Position numbers and translations under genes: made by a program. From NCBI RefSeq assembly GCF_024666525.1, contig NZ_CP088294.1, positions 1,240,001 through 1,304,000 of the forward strand: a DNA stretch of 64,000 nt. Direction: 5' to 3'. Positions 50,504 to 59,763 of the stretch are shown here, in pieces. The DNA is from Pseudomonas sp. J452. GTDB taxonomy: Bacteria; Pseudomonadota; Gammaproteobacteria; Pseudomonadales; Pseudomonadaceae. The notes under the pieces were generated by a model, which did not search any database, was not told the origin of the DNA, and saw only the letters and a program-made list of their open reading frames with translations. Positions within the stretch are counted from its first letter, which is position 1, and every line of letters starts with the position of its first letter.

Positions 50504-53383
50504 ATGACCACCCCTGTATTACCTACGGCGGCCCCTGCGTCGCCGCTTGATTCGCGCGCCATTCGCCAGCAGTTCGCCACCGAGATCGCGGTCGAGCGAA
50601 CCCGCCTGCTCTATCAAGGTTCCCAGGTCCCCACCCTGTTCATGCTGCTTAACGGCCTGGCCTGTGCCGCGTTGCTGTGGGGCGGCGAGCAGAGCCTGCT
50701 GCTCGGTGGCTGGCTGATCTGGCTGGTGCTGCTGGCGGTATTGCGGCTGATCCAGATGGCGGCCTTCAACGCTGCCCTGCCGTCGCGCCAGGCCAGTCCG
50801 CAATGGCGGCGCATGTTTCTGCTGGGTGCCGGGCTGTCCGGGCTGACCCTGGCTTTTGCGGCGGTGTATCTGGTGCCGGCCGATCGCTTCGTGCTGCAGG
50901 CACTGGTCTATGGTCTGATCGCCGCGGCCATCCTCTCCGCCAGCGTGGCCTATGCGGTCAGCCGCGCGGCATTTCTGGTATTTGCCCTGCCGTGTCTGGT
51001 ACCGCCGATCATCTTTCTGCTGCTCAGTGACAGCAGCCGTCAACAGGGCTGGGGCATGCTCGGCCTGATCCTGCTGCTGAGCCTGGGTGTGGTGGCCTGG
51101 CAGGTCAATCGCCTGGTCCTGCGCAGCTTGCTGCAGCGCTTCCAGAACCAGGCGCTGATCAGCGGTCTGGAGCATGCGCGGGAAAGCGCCGAAGGGCTGA
51201 ACCAGGAACTGGCGCGCGAGGTGGAACAGCGCCGCCGCGCCGAGCGTGAGCTGCGCAAGGCCCACGACGAGCTGGAAATCCGCGTGGCCCAGCGCACCCT
51301 GGAGCTGGACGATGCCAGCCATGCCCTGGGCAAGAGCGAAGCGCGCCTGGGCCTGGCCCTGGAGGCCAGCGAGCTGGGATTGTGGGACTGGAACCTGCAG
51401 ACCGACGAGGTGCACCACAGCCACCTGGAAAGCATCTTCGGCATCAGCCAGGACGAGGTGAAAGGGGTGCTGACCCACCTCAAGCCACGCCTGCATCCGG
51501 ATGATCTTCCGCTGCTGCGCCGCGCCCTGGTCGAACACCTCAAGGGCCGCACCGACGGTTATACCGTTGAATACCGCGTGCGCCATGCCGATGGCCGCTG
51601 GCGCTGGGTCGAGGACCGTGGGCGGGCGGTGGAGCGCGACGAACAGGGCCAGGTGCTGCGTATGCTCGGTACCCGTCGCGACATCACCGGGCGCAAGCAG
51701 CGCGAAGAGCAGCAGCGTCTGGCGGCCACGGTATTCGAGGCGGCCAGCGAGGGCATCGTGATCCTCGATGCCGACTACCTGCTGCTGTCGGTCAACGAGG
51801 CGTTCAGCCAGGTCACCGGCTACCGCAAGGAAGAAGTACTCGGGCGCAGCGTGGCGACCCTGATCAGCAGCCGCGAGACCCGCCGCCATTACCACCTGAT
51901 TCGCCAGGACCTGGAGCAGCACGGCAGCTGGCGCGGCGAACTGGTCGAGACACGCAAGAATGGCGAGCTTTATCCGCAGTGGCTGCAGCTCAACGTGGTG
52001 CGCGACGCCCGTGGCCAAGTCAGCCATATCGTCGGTTTCTTCTCCGACCTGTCGTCGCGGCGGCAGACCGAGGAGCGCCTGCGCTACCTGTCGCACTACG
52101 ACGAACTGACCGGCCTGGCCAACCGCACGCTGTTCCGCGAGCGCCTGCACGAGGCCGGCGAAGCCTCGCGGCAGCATGGCCGCGGCCTGGCCCTGCTGCA
52201 TATCGACCTGGACCGCTTCAAGCTGCTCAACGACAGCCTCGGCCATGAAGTGGCCGACCAGTTGCTGCGGCAGATGGCGCGGCGCCTGACCCAGGCGGCG
52301 TCCGAGGCCAACACCATTGCGCGGCTATCCGGCGATGAATTTGCCATCCTCCTCGACGACTACGGCAGTCTCTCGGCCCTGGCGCGCACCGCCAGCCGCC
52401 TGCTCGGCAAGCTGCGCACGCCGATGGATGTCGGCGGCCACGAACTGGTGATCAGCGCCTCCATCGGCATCAGCCTGCTGCCGGACAACGCGCGGGAAAT
52501 CTCCGCGCTGATCAGCCAGGCCAACATGGCCATGCAGCACGCCAAACACCTGGGCGGCAACACCTTCCAGTTTTACACCGACAACCTGCAGGCCTGCACC
52601 CTGGAGCGTCTGCAGCTGGAGAACCAGCTGCGCAAGGGCATCCAGGAAGGCCAGCTGGAAGTGTTCTACCAGCCCAAGCTGTGCCTGGCCGACGACAGCC
52701 TGAATGCCGCCGAAGCCCTGGTGCGTTGGCGTCACCCGGAGCTGGGCCTGGTGCCGCCGGGGGACTTCATCCCGCTGGCCGAAGAGACCGGGCTGATCGC
52801 CCCGCTCGGCGAGTTCGTCCTGCGCCAGGCCTGTCGTCAGGCCCGCGAGTGGCAGGCGCAGGGGCTGGTCGAGCTGCGCGTGTCGGTCAACCTGTCGGTG
52901 CACCAGCTGCGCCAGGGCAATCTGGTCAGCCTGGTGCGCCAGGTGCTCGACGAGACCGATCTGCCCGCCCATATGCTGGAGCTGGAACTGACCGAAAGCC
53001 ACCTGCTGGACAACGTCGAGAACGTTATCGCCACCTTCCAGCAGCTGCGCGACCTGGGCGTCAAACTGGCGATCGACGACTTCGGCACCGGCTATTCCTC
53101 GCTCAGCTACCTCAAGCGCTTCCCGGTGGACTACGTGAAGATCGACCAGACCTTCATCCGCGACCTGTCGGTGGGCGGCGAGGATGCGGCGATCACCCGC
53201 GCGATCATCGCCATGGCCCACAGCCTGGACCTGAAAGTGGTGGCCGAAGGCGTGGAAACCCAGGCGCAGATGGACTTCCTCAAGGCCCAGCGCTGCGACG
53301 AGCTGCAAGGCTTCCTGATTAGCCAGCCGCTGCCGGCCGAGCAGTTCGCCGAGCTGCTGCGCAGCCATGCTGAGATGTGCTGA
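50504..53383 (+). CDS. Membrane PAS-GGDEF-EAL cyclic-di-GMP enzyme
   Basis: The 959-residue protein has about six membrane helices (residues 40-210), a coiled coil (about 215-275), two PAS/PAC modules (about 280-400 and 405-525), GGDEF (about 530-690) and EAL (about 700-950). The GGDEF signature is degenerate at its first position (S609-G-D-E-F), so cyclase activity is uncertain. The EAL domain keeps E737-[31 protein letters not shown] and QGF, so phosphodiesterase activity is likely. It is divergent from uvrD and convergent with trhP, a neighbourhood also known to me from P. aeruginosa. Confidence 0.93.
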   Translation: MTTPVLPTAAPASPLDSRAIRQQFATEIAVERTRLLYQGSQVPTLFMLLNGLACAALLWGGEQSLLLGGWLIWLVLLAVLRLIQMAAFNAALPSRQASPQWRRMFLLGAGLSGLTLAFAAVYLVPADRFVLQALVYGLIAAAILSASVAYAVSRAAFLVFALPCLVPPIIFLLLSDSSRQQGWGMLGLILLLSLGVVAWQVNRLVLRSLLQRFQNQALISGLEHARESAEGLNQELAREVEQRRRAERELRKAHDELEIRVAQRTLELDDASHALGKSEARLGLALEASELGLWDWNLQTDEVHHSHLESIFGISQDEVKGVLTHLKPRLHPDDLPLLRRALVEHLKGRTDGYTVEYRVRHADGRWRWVEDRGRAVERDEQGQVLRMLGTRRDITGRKQREEQQRLAATVFEAASEGIVILDADYLLLSVNEAFSQVTGYRKEEVLGRSVATLISSRETRRHYHLIRQDLEQHGSWRGELVETRKNGELYPQWLQLNVVRDARGQVSHIVGFFSDLSSRRQTEERLRYLSHYDELTGLANRTLFRERLHEAGEASRQHGRGLALLHIDLDRFKLLNDSLGHEVADQLLRQMARRLTQAASEANTIARLSGDEFAILLDDYGSLSALARTASRLLGKLRTPMDVGGHELVISASIGISLLPDNAREISALISQANMAMQHAKHLGGNTFQFYTDNLQACTLERLQLENQLRKGIQEGQLEVFYQPKLCLADDSLNAAEALVRWRHPELGLVPPGDFIPLAEETGLIAPLGEFVLRQACRQAREWQAQGLVELRVSVNLSVHQLRQGNLVSLVRQVLDETDLPAHMLELELTESHLLDNVENVIATFQQLRDLGVKLAIDDFGTGYSSLSYLKRFPVDYVKIDQTFIRDLSVGGEDAAITRAIIAMAHSLDLKVVAEGVETQAQMDFLKAQRCDELQGFLISQPLPAEQFAELLRSHAEMC

Positions 53384-54697
53384 TCAGTCCAGATAACGCA
53401 TCAGCAGGGCATAGTGCGGATCGATATCCGCCGGCAGTTCCAGATAAAGAGTGTGGCCGTCGCCCGGCGCCACGCCGGTGGTTGCGCCGGTGCCGGTGTA
53501 CAGCGCCTGCAGGGTGAAGCTGTGGTTGCCGCGCGGCGTCATCAGCTGCAGGCGATCACCGACGCTGAAGCGGTTCTTCACCTTGACCTCGACCAGTGCG
53601 CCGCGGCGCTCGCCGCTCAGTTCGCCGACGAACTGCTGGCGCTCGGAGAACGAGTTGCCGCGCTGGTAGTTCTGGTACTCGTCATGCACGTGGCGGCGTA
53701 GAAAACCCTCGGTGTAACCGCGGTTGGCCAGTGATTCCAGATCGTCCATCAGGGCCCGGTCGAACGGCCGCCCGGCGACGGCATCGTCGATGGCCTGGCG
53801 ATAAACCTGGGCGGTGCGCGCCACGTAGTAGTGGCTCTTGGTGCGGCCCTCGATCTTCAGCGAGTGCACGCCCAGCTGCACCAGGCGCTCGACATGCTGC
53901 ACGGCGCGCAGGTCCTTGGAATTCATGATGTAGGTGCCGTGCTCGTCCTCGAACGCCTCCATCAGCTCGCCGGGGCGGCTGCTGTCTTCGAGCAGGAACA
54001 GCCGTTCGGTACTCGCGCCTTCCCCCAGGGTTGGCGCGGCGGAGCTGCACTGGCGCACGATCTCACCCAGCTCGTTCTGCTCGCCCTCGTGGGCCTGGTA
54101 CTGCCAGCGGCAGGCATTGGTGCAGCTGCCCTGGTTGGGGTCGCGCTTGTTGATATAGCCGGATAGCAGGCAGCGCCCGGAATAGGCCATGCACAGCGCG
54201 CCGTGGACGAACACTTCCAGCTCCATCTGCGGCACCTGCTGGCGGATCTCGCCGATCTCCTCCAGGGATAGCTCGCGCGAGAGGATCACCCGGCTCAGCC
54301 CCTGGCGCCGCCAGAACTCGACGCTGGCCCAGTTCACCGCATTGGCCTGCACCGACAGGTGGATCGGCATCTGCGGGAAGTGCTCGCGCACCAGCATGAT
54401 CAGCCCCGGATCGGACATGATCAGCGCATCCGGCCCCATTGCCACCACCGGCTCCAGGTCCTTGAGGACGGTCCTCAGCTTGGCGTTGTGCGGCGCAATA
54501 TTGACCACCACGTAGAACTGCTTGCCCTGGGCATGGGCCTCGTTGATGCCGATGGCCAGGTTGGCGTGGTCGAACTCGTTGTTACGCACGCGCAGGCTGT
54601 AGCGCGGCTGCCCGGCATACACCGCATCGGCGCCATAGGCGAAGGCATAACGCATGGCCTTGAGGGTGCCGGCGGGGCAGAGAAGTTCGGGGGGCAT
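53384..54697 (-). CDS. trhP: TrhP (YegQ), U32-family tRNA uridine-34 hydroxylase
   Basis: The 437-residue protein carries the U32 signature EVFVHGALCMAYSGRCLLS with further Cys residues in NQGSCTNACRW, a pattern consistent with iron-sulfur binding. It begins MPPELLCPAGTLKAMRYAFA, typical of YegQ/TrhP. The enzyme hydroxylates uridine 34 of certain tRNAs with prephenate as co-substrate. The C-terminal barrel (GDRLQLMTPRGNHSFTLQAL) is intact. The stop lies right beside the stop of the convergent GGDEF-EAL gene. Older annotations call this a collagenase-like peptidase. Confidence 0.93.
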   Translation of the reverse strand: MPPELLCPAGTLKAMRYAFAYGADAVYAGQPRYSLRVRNNEFDHANLAIGINEAHAQGKQFYVVVNIAPHNAKLRTVLKDLEPVVAMGPDALIMSDPGLIMLVREHFPQMPIHLSVQANAVNWASVEFWRRQGLSRVILSRELSLEEIGEIRQQVPQMELEVFVHGALCMAYSGRCLLSGYINKRDPNQGSCTNACRWQYQAHEGEQNELGEIVRQCSSAAPTLGEGASTERLFLLEDSSRPGELMEAFEDEHGTYIMNSKDLRAVQHVERLVQLGVHSLKIEGRTKSHYYVARTAQVYRQAIDDAVAGRPFDRALMDDLESLANRGYTEGFLRRHVHDEYQNYQRGNSFSERQQFVGELSGERRGALVEVKVKNRFSVGDRLQLMTPRGNHSFTLQALYTGTGATTGVAPGDGHTLYLELPADIDPHYALLMRYLD

Positions 54698-54858
54698 GAG
54701 TGTCGCTGCGAATAATGGGACGGCGATTCTAGGTGGGCGGCGGGCTGCATTTATTGATCGGGAGCAGGATAGTCCTTGAAACAGGCCAGCTGGCCACTTG
54801 CCTCCACTGTTTGTTGACCATCAGAATGCGCGGATCAGCCCAACAAGGACGTAAGCCT

Positions 54859-56172
54859 ATGGCAACTGTCAGCCTTTATCAGCCCTATACGAAGATCGAT
54901 AGCAATTCCTGGTATGGCGAGGTGAGCGCGACAAGCTCCAAGATCACTATCAGCGATGGCTATCACAAGGAAGTCTTCACCGGCAGCTTCTCCTATGACG
55001 ACTATGGCGATGTGATTGGTGGAACCCTAAAGGGGTACAGCTACTACCAGAGCGGTACTAGCTACATCAACATCACTGGCACGTCGGTCAGCTCGGTCAG
55101 CGCTTTCAACTACTACATGAGCGGCAATGGTGCAGGCCTGCTCGCCCTCATGTTGGGTCAGGCGGATACGGTGAACGGTTCCAAGTACGAGGATAAGTTC
55201 TCCGGTTACGCCGGCAATGACAAACTCTACGGCAATGCCGGAAATGATCTGCTGTATGGCGAGTCCGGGGATGACATCCTCGACGGCGGCCAGGGTACTG
55301 ATACGCTCGACGGCGGTACGGGCAACGACACCTACTATGTCGACAGTACGGCCGACAAGGTCGTTGAGTCCAGCTCGACTGGCGGCGTCGACAGCGTGTT
55401 CTCCACAATCGGCTGGACCCTGGGCAACAACCTAGAGCACCTATCACTGAGCGGTAGCGCCGCCATCAATGGCACGGGCAACGCTCTTGCTAACAAGTTG
55501 ACCGGCAATGCAGGCAACAATTTGTTGGATGGCAAGGCTGGTGCCGACACCATGAGCGGTGGACTCGGTAACGATACCTACTATGTCGACAGCACGGCCG
55601 ACGTGGTCAGCGAGGCCAGCAATGGCGGTATTGATACTGTGATTTCCAGCGTCACGCGTGGCCTTGGGGTCCATCAGGAGAATTTGCAGTTGTCCGGTAG
55701 TGCCGCGATTAACGGAACGGGCAACACTCTGGCTAACAAACTGACAGGGAACAGTGCCCGCAACGTCCTGAATGGCGATGCCGGCAACGATATTCTGTCC
55801 GCGGGTGGGGGCAACGATCTTTTGATCGGCGGGGCAGGCAAGGACTCCCTCACAGGTGGTGCCGGCAATGATTATTTTGATTTCAATGCACTGTCAGAGA
55901 TGGGTTTGAGTAGCACGAACTGGGATGTGATCAACGACTTCTTGGGAGGCGCGGACAAGATAGACCTGTCGACCCTGGATGCGAATACCGCGACCGCTGC
56001 CAACGATGCATTCTCGAGTGTGATCGGCAGTACTAGCGCTTTTAGTGCGGCGGGACAATTGAAGCTTTCCGGTGGGGTGCTATACGGCAATACGGATACG
56101 GACTCTGCCGCCGAGTTCGCTATCCAGATGGTTGGTGTCAGTAGTGTATCGCTGGCAAACTTTATCGTTTGA
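54859..56172 (+). CDS. RTX-type calcium-binding secreted protein
   Basis: The 437-residue protein has no classical signal peptide. Blocks of RTX nonapeptides (for example YAGNDKLYGNAGNDLLYGE and GGQGTDTLDGGTGNDTYY) lie at about residues 116-161, 208-245 and 295-340. A region of 81 residues (243 bases) occurs twice almost unchanged. The C-terminus (EFAIQMVGVSSVSLANFIV) fits a type I secretion signal. Calcium would fold the repeats outside the cell. The N-terminal 100 residues match no enzyme I recognise. No type I transporter genes lie in the window. The ATG at 54859 follows AAGGACGTAAGCCT. Confidence 0.88.
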   Translation: MATVSLYQPYTKIDSNSWYGEVSATSSKITISDGYHKEVFTGSFSYDDYGDVIGGTLKGYSYYQSGTSYINITGTSVSSVSAFNYYMSGNGAGLLALMLGQADTVNGSKYEDKFSGYAGNDKLYGNAGNDLLYGESGDDILDGGQGTDTLDGGTGNDTYYVDSTADKVVESSSTGGVDSVFSTIGWTLGNNLEHLSLSGSAAINGTGNALANKLTGNAGNNLLDGKAGADTMSGGLGNDTYYVDSTADVVSEASNGGIDTVISSVTRGLGVHQENLQLSGSAAINGTGNTLANKLTGNSARNVLNGDAGNDILSAGGGNDLLIGGAGKDSLTGGAGNDYFDFNALSEMGLSSTNWDVINDFLGGADKIDLSTLDANTATAANDAFSSVIGSTSAFSAAGQLKLSGGVLYGNTDTDSAAEFAIQMVGVSSVSLANFIV

Positions 56173-56184
56173 GTCATGGGCAGA

Positions 56185-56204
56185 AGGGGCGTTTGTACGC
56201 CCCT
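56185..56204 (+). terminator. Hairpin after the RTX gene
   Basis: AGGGGCG (56185-56191) and CGCCCCT (56198-56204) form a perfect 7-base stem with a 6-base loop, 13 bases after the RTX stop. It lacks a T tract but is well placed to end the transcript. Confidence 0.5.
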
Positions 56205-56217
56205 GCGCCCTTTGCCA

Positions 56218-56250
56218 GTCAGACCTTACCCCAGTCAAAAAAGGTCTGAC
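56218..56250. repeat. Inverted repeat GTCAGACCTT/AAGGTCTGAC
   Basis: Perfect 10-base arms surround a 13-base loop (ACCCCAGTCAAAA). The wording of the repeat resembles short dispersed palindromes in gamma-proteobacteria. It marks the boundary between the RTX gene and the AT-richer accessory block. Confidence 0.6.
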
Positions 56251-56316
56251 TGACGGCCATAGTGCTTAAAATGGCGGGAGATTGAACAGCCTGGTTGGCC
56301 TTAGCGGCTTATTGAG

Positions 56317-56784
56317 TTATGCCGTTTTGTCCGTGAGAGTCGTGGCCAGGTTCAGTGGATTGCTCGGCATACCATCATTAGCTACTGCTGCGGGTGTGTT
56401 CTGTGGGGGCGGCTCCAATTCGAAGGTGAACTCGTTGGTCGCTTTTGCCAGCAGCAGAGTGGTGACACCGACGGCCGTGGCAATCACGGAGGTCATAAGC
56501 TGGGTATCACCGCGAATCACCCCCAGCCACTTGAGCGCAATGGTTACCACCACGGTGACGGCGCTGAGCGTGATTACCAGCATGAACGCCATGCCCGTAC
56601 TGCCGAGTCTCTCGAAGCGCTTTAGCTGATCCTCACAGGCCAGGATCATCGGGCCAGCGCATTGCTCGCAGTTGATTGGCGTCTTCTCGAGCACCTGCTG
56701 CAGCCGAAACGCGTCGAGCGGGCCAGTGTGCTGGCAGTAAGGGCAGGTGGCTCGGGTGGAGGTGCTGGTGTTGTCTTCACTCAT
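56317..56784 (-). CDS. Zinc-ribbon membrane protein of unknown function
   Basis: The 155-residue protein has an N-terminal zinc ribbon (CPYCQHTG, then CEQCAG) followed by two membrane helices (GMAFMLVITLSAVTVVVTIA and TSVIATAVGVTTLLLAKATN) and a Pro/Asn-rich tail. No family is recognised. It is the last gene of the minus-strand accessory block. The spacing of about 120 bases from the next gene upstream makes cotranscription uncertain. Confidence 0.65.
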   Translation of the reverse strand: MSEDNTSTSTRATCPYCQHTGPLDAFRLQQVLEKTPINCEQCAGPMILACEDQLKRFERLGSTGMAFMLVITLSAVTVVVTIALKWLGVIRGDTQLMTSVIATAVGVTTLLLAKATNEFTFELEPPPQNTPAAVANDGMPSNPLNLATTLTDKTA

Positions 56785-56903
56785 GTTGATTCGTCCGTGA
56801 GGCGTAGTGGGATTCTTGGAAAAACCAGATTGCTGTCGTTATGCAGGTCGTATATGCAGCGGGGCTTTCTCTATAAAGAGTGTCTTTTTATGCGGGTGCT
56901 TGA

Positions 56904-57416
56904 TTATTTTCGCCAGGCTGGGCTTTCCATGCACATTTCAATGTTCGAGTACTGACTCCAGTGCTCGATGCATTCCGCGTAGTAGGGGTTTGATTGGTTA
57001 TTCAATACCCACTCTTTCGCCTTGCGCTCGCGAGTTATGCAACCAAGAATTTCTGTGTCGCTTTGGTTCTTAAAGACAGTACAGTCGGACTCTACCTCAT
57101 CCATTGGGCTAAACAGTCCGCTCTCTTGATTGTCCTTCAAGCAATTTAGAATGGTCCAGTAATTGCCACGCTTCATGCGTAAAAATGAACACTTTTCAAA
57201 GGCAGGGTGATCAATAAGCAGCGGCAAGCGTTGATAGGCCGTATGGTTCAGTTGAAAGCAGGCCGATCGTTCGCTCGGGTCCGCGGGGCCCATTGGGCCG
57301 TTGCAGAAGTCGAATGCCATGATCGCGCCGTAGCAAAAGAAAGCCGCATAGGTTAATAGAAGCGCAAGGATGCTGATTTTTATCAGCTTCTTGGATTTTT
57401 GTATGTTTACTTTCAT
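56904..57416 (-). CDS. Single-pass exported Cys-rich protein
   Basis: The 170-residue product has an N-terminal anchor (KSKKLIKISILALLLTYAAF) and a soluble part with several Cys residues (DFCNGP, SACFQL, FEKCSF, LNCLKD, SDCTVF, LGCITRE, AECIEH, EMCMES), so it is probably a disulfide-bonded periplasmic protein. A TTG start 33 bases upstream is possible. I recognise no family. Its low GC and location downstream of the Sel1-like array suggest it belongs to the accessory block, possibly another immunity-like protein. Confidence 0.6.
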   Translation of the reverse strand: MKVNIQKSKKLIKISILALLLTYAAFFCYGAIMAFDFCNGPMGPADPSERSACFQLNHTAYQRLPLLIDHPAFEKCSFLRMKRGNYWTILNCLKDNQESGLFSPMDEVESDCTVFKNQSDTEILGCITRERKAKEWVLNNQSNPYYAECIEHWSQYSNIEMCMESPAWRK

Positions 57417-57508
57417 TGGGTGGATTCTGGCGTATGGAATGCTTGGCAAGGGGGCGACTTATTTTTTAGTTGAGCAAGGCATGGGGAAATCATTAATGTC
57501 GCAGGTAT

Positions 57509-57721
57509 TCAATGTCGCGAGGGCGATTTGATCAGCCAGAGGACTCCCAAGCTCAGCGACAATACCAAGAGCGCCTTGGCGATAAAGAAAACACCCTCCA
57601 CTGCGCTATTAACTTGCCCGCCGCCGGTAACAGCTCCAACTACACCTGCACCACCGAGCAGGAAACAAAAAATCGAGAATGCGAGCGCGACAAATGCGCT
57701 AATGAGTAGGGAGCTTTTCAT
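57509..57721 (-). CDS. Small two-helix membrane protein
   Basis: The 70-residue product (MKSSLLISAFVALAFSIFCF start) has two membrane helices separated by a Gly/Val-rich turn (GGAGVVGAVTGGGQ). The chosen ATG has AAGGA nine bases upstream; longer starts lack support. It lies 93 bases downstream of the Sel1-like array. The function is unknown. Confidence 0.55.
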   Translation of the reverse strand: MKSSLLISAFVALAFSIFCFLLGGAGVVGAVTGGGQVNSAVEGVFFIAKALLVLSLSLGVLWLIKSPSRH

Positions 57722-57814
57722 GGTTTCCATTCCTTGGAAGTGGCTGTGTGGGGAAGAGAAAAATGGCTTCAACCCGCTATTGACGGTATCCGTTTTCAAT
57801 GGAATTTATATTTA

Positions 57815-58789
57815 TCAGAAGCCTAGTTTTTCCGGAAAGTAGGAAAGCGGTGGATGAGTTGCTTTCCATTCATTGGCGAAAGCTTTGGCCTGCTGGATCT
57901 GTTCGGGTGTCATCTGCGCTGCAATTCTAGGTAATTCATCTTTAGCGAACGGGAGCATGTCTCCACCGCCGTCGAGCTCAAGTAGCAAGGACATTAGGCC
58001 ATAGCTTTCGACGAGGTTTATTGGGAGCTCTAGAGGGTTGTTTGGGTCTGAAAGAAATAGCGCATAGTTAGAGAAGGAAGCAGTGTGGCCGGTTTCCGCT
58101 CCTTTTTTCAACCAATACCTTGTGCCCTCTAAGTCACCCTTTTTATGTAATACCCCATAGTACCTTGTGGTACCTTTAGGGTCTCCGCCCTCTGCGGACT
58201 GCCTCAATAAGCTCTCTATGGCTGCATCCTTTTCCCAAGGGAATAAAAAGAATTTATCTCCTAGTGTGTATTTTAATGCCAGCCAGAATTGACTGTGGGC
58301 ATAGCCAGCTGCGGCAGATTTTTCAAGCCACTCTAAATCGTTAGTGGCGTGGTACAGCAGATACATCGCTTCACCGTCGCCCTTTTCAGCCAACGGGGTT
58401 GCGGTCGCAAGTAGCTTCTGATGCCAATCTTCGGGGCTTTTTAGACCGTTAGGACAGTTACCCATGGCTATGCAAAGGTCGCTCTGCATAGAGCTCAATC
58501 TGCGCATTGCATATAGGTCGCCTTGTTCGGCTGCAGCGGTATACCACTTGTGAGTCTCTGTCGTTGTATAGCGGCTGGTACGTCGTAGGTCTTCGGCTAA
58601 ATAATATTGTGCCTCTTTGTCGCCTGCTTCAGCTGCAATGCGCAGTTCGTACTCTGGGTCTTTGTTCTGGTTGTAGAGCGTGATGCCGCGCTCTTTAGCT
58701 GCTTGTTGTTGCGATGTGAGCGGAGCGGAATGGACTGCTGCGCATACTAAAAAGCCTGCCAGCACAGCTATCACCTTTTTTACTGACAT
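57815..58789 (-). CDS. Sel1-like periplasmic protein, array copy 1 (putative immunity)
   Basis: The 324-residue protein has a signal peptide (MSVKKVIAVLAGFLVCAAVHS) and Sel1/TPR-like helical repeats (EAQYYLAEDLRRTSRYTTTE, THKWYTAAAEQGDLYAMRRL). It ends in KATHPPLSYFPEKLGF, shared by all array members. The start overlaps the stop of the preceding copy (TAATG). The array follows a T6SS-effector-like gene. Sel1-type immunity proteins in tandem occur, to my knowledge, at the P. aeruginosa PldB locus (PA5086-PA5088), which is the basis for the immunity proposal. The DNA is AT-richer than the core genes. Confidence 0.78.
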   Translation of the reverse strand: MSVKKVIAVLAGFLVCAAVHSAPLTSQQQAAKERGITLYNQNKDPEYELRIAAEAGDKEAQYYLAEDLRRTSRYTTTETHKWYTAAAEQGDLYAMRRLSSMQSDLCIAMGNCPNGLKSPEDWHQKLLATATPLAEKGDGEAMYLLYHATNDLEWLEKSAAAGYAHSQFWLALKYTLGDKFFLFPWEKDAAIESLLRQSAEGGDPKGTTRYYGVLHKKGDLEGTRYWLKKGAETGHTASFSNYALFLSDPNNPLELPINLVESYGLMSLLLELDGGGDMLPFAKDELPRIAAQMTPEQIQQAKAFANEWKATHPPLSYFPEKLGF

Positions 58790-59763
58790 TAGAATCCTAG
58801 TTTGTCAGGGAAATACGAGAGTGGCGAATGGGTTGCTTTCCAATCCGTGGCAAAGATTTTGGCTTGTTCAATCTGCTCTGATGTCATCTGCGATGCAATT
58901 TTAGGCAATTCTTTTTCAGCTAGAGGAAGCATATCTCCTCCTCCGTCTAGCTCAAGCAAAAGTGATAGAAGGCCATAACTCTCAATTAAATTAACTGGTA
59001 TTTCGTATCGATTTTCTGGTTTTGATTTGAAAATTGCATAATCCGAAAATATTCCGACAAACCCTGCTTTTGCAGCTTCTTTTAGCCAGTGTCTGGCTTC
59101 TTTTAATAGACCTCTCGAGGCCAGATTGTATGCATGCCAGCCCATGCTTACGGCATATCCACCCTCCGCTGATTTTTTTACAAGATCTTCAATCTTTTCG
59201 TTTCTCTCCCAAGGTAGTAGAAAGAAACCATTTCCATTGTCGTATAGATTGGCTAACAAGTACTGGCCGTATGCGTAGTGCGCTTCGTCAGCCTTTACCA
59301 GCCACTCTAGGTCATTTGATACGTGATACATAATAAACATCGCTTCGCCATTGCCAGCCTCTGCTAGTGGTTGCGCAGTGGTTATAAGTATTTTTTTCCA
59401 GTCGGAAGGTGACTTTGATCCTTTGGGGCAATTGCCCATACTTGCGCAAAGGTCGTCCTCAAGTAAGCTGAGTCTGCGCATGGCATATAGGTCACCTTGT
59501 TCTGCTGCAGCGGTATACCATTTGTATGCTTCTAAAGTGGTGTGTTGATTACTCTGGCGTAGCTCTTCTGCTAAGTAGTACTGAGCCTCTTTATCTCCGG
59601 CTTCGGCCGCAATACGTAATTCGGGTTCTGGGTTTTTGTATTGGTTATAGAGCATGATTCCGCGCTCTTTGGCGGATTGTTGCATCGGTGTGAGAGGGGC
59701 GGAATAGGCTGTTGCGCATACTAAAAAGCCTGTTAGCACAGCAGCTATCTGTTTTATTGACAT
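58789..59763 (-). CDS. Sel1-like periplasmic protein, array copy 2 (putative immunity)
   Basis: Also 324 residues, with signal peptide MSIKQIAAVLTGFLVCATAY and the same repeat layout (QSAKERGIMLYNQYKNPEPE and LRIAAEAGDKEAQYYLAEEL). Its central part (LVKADEAHYAYGQYLLANLY and following) diverges most from copy 1, where specificity would be expected to lie. The start shares a base with the stop of copy 3 (TAATG), and its own stop with copy 1, so the genes form one coupled transcript. The C-terminal sequence ATHSPLSYFPDKLGF differs slightly. Confidence 0.78.
   Translation of the reverse strand: MSIKQIAAVLTGFLVCATAYSAPLTPMQQSAKERGIMLYNQYKNPEPELRIAAEAGDKEAQYYLAEELRQSNQHTTLEAYKWYTAAAEQGDLYAMRRLSLLEDDLCASMGNCPKGSKSPSDWKKILITTAQPLAEAGNGEAMFIMYHVSNDLEWLVKADEAHYAYGQYLLANLYDNGNGFFLLPWERNEKIEDLVKKSAEGGYAVSMGWHAYNLASRGLLKEARHWLKEAAKAGFVGIFSDYAIFKSKPENRYEIPVNLIESYGLLSLLLELDGGGDMLPLAEKELPKIASQMTSEQIEQAKIFATDWKATHSPLSYFPDKLGF

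Noticed and set aside
53384..54697. U32 protein as a collagenase-like peptidase
   Set aside because: Sequence and Cys pattern fit the tRNA hydroxylase TrhP/YegQ; the peptidase name is historical.
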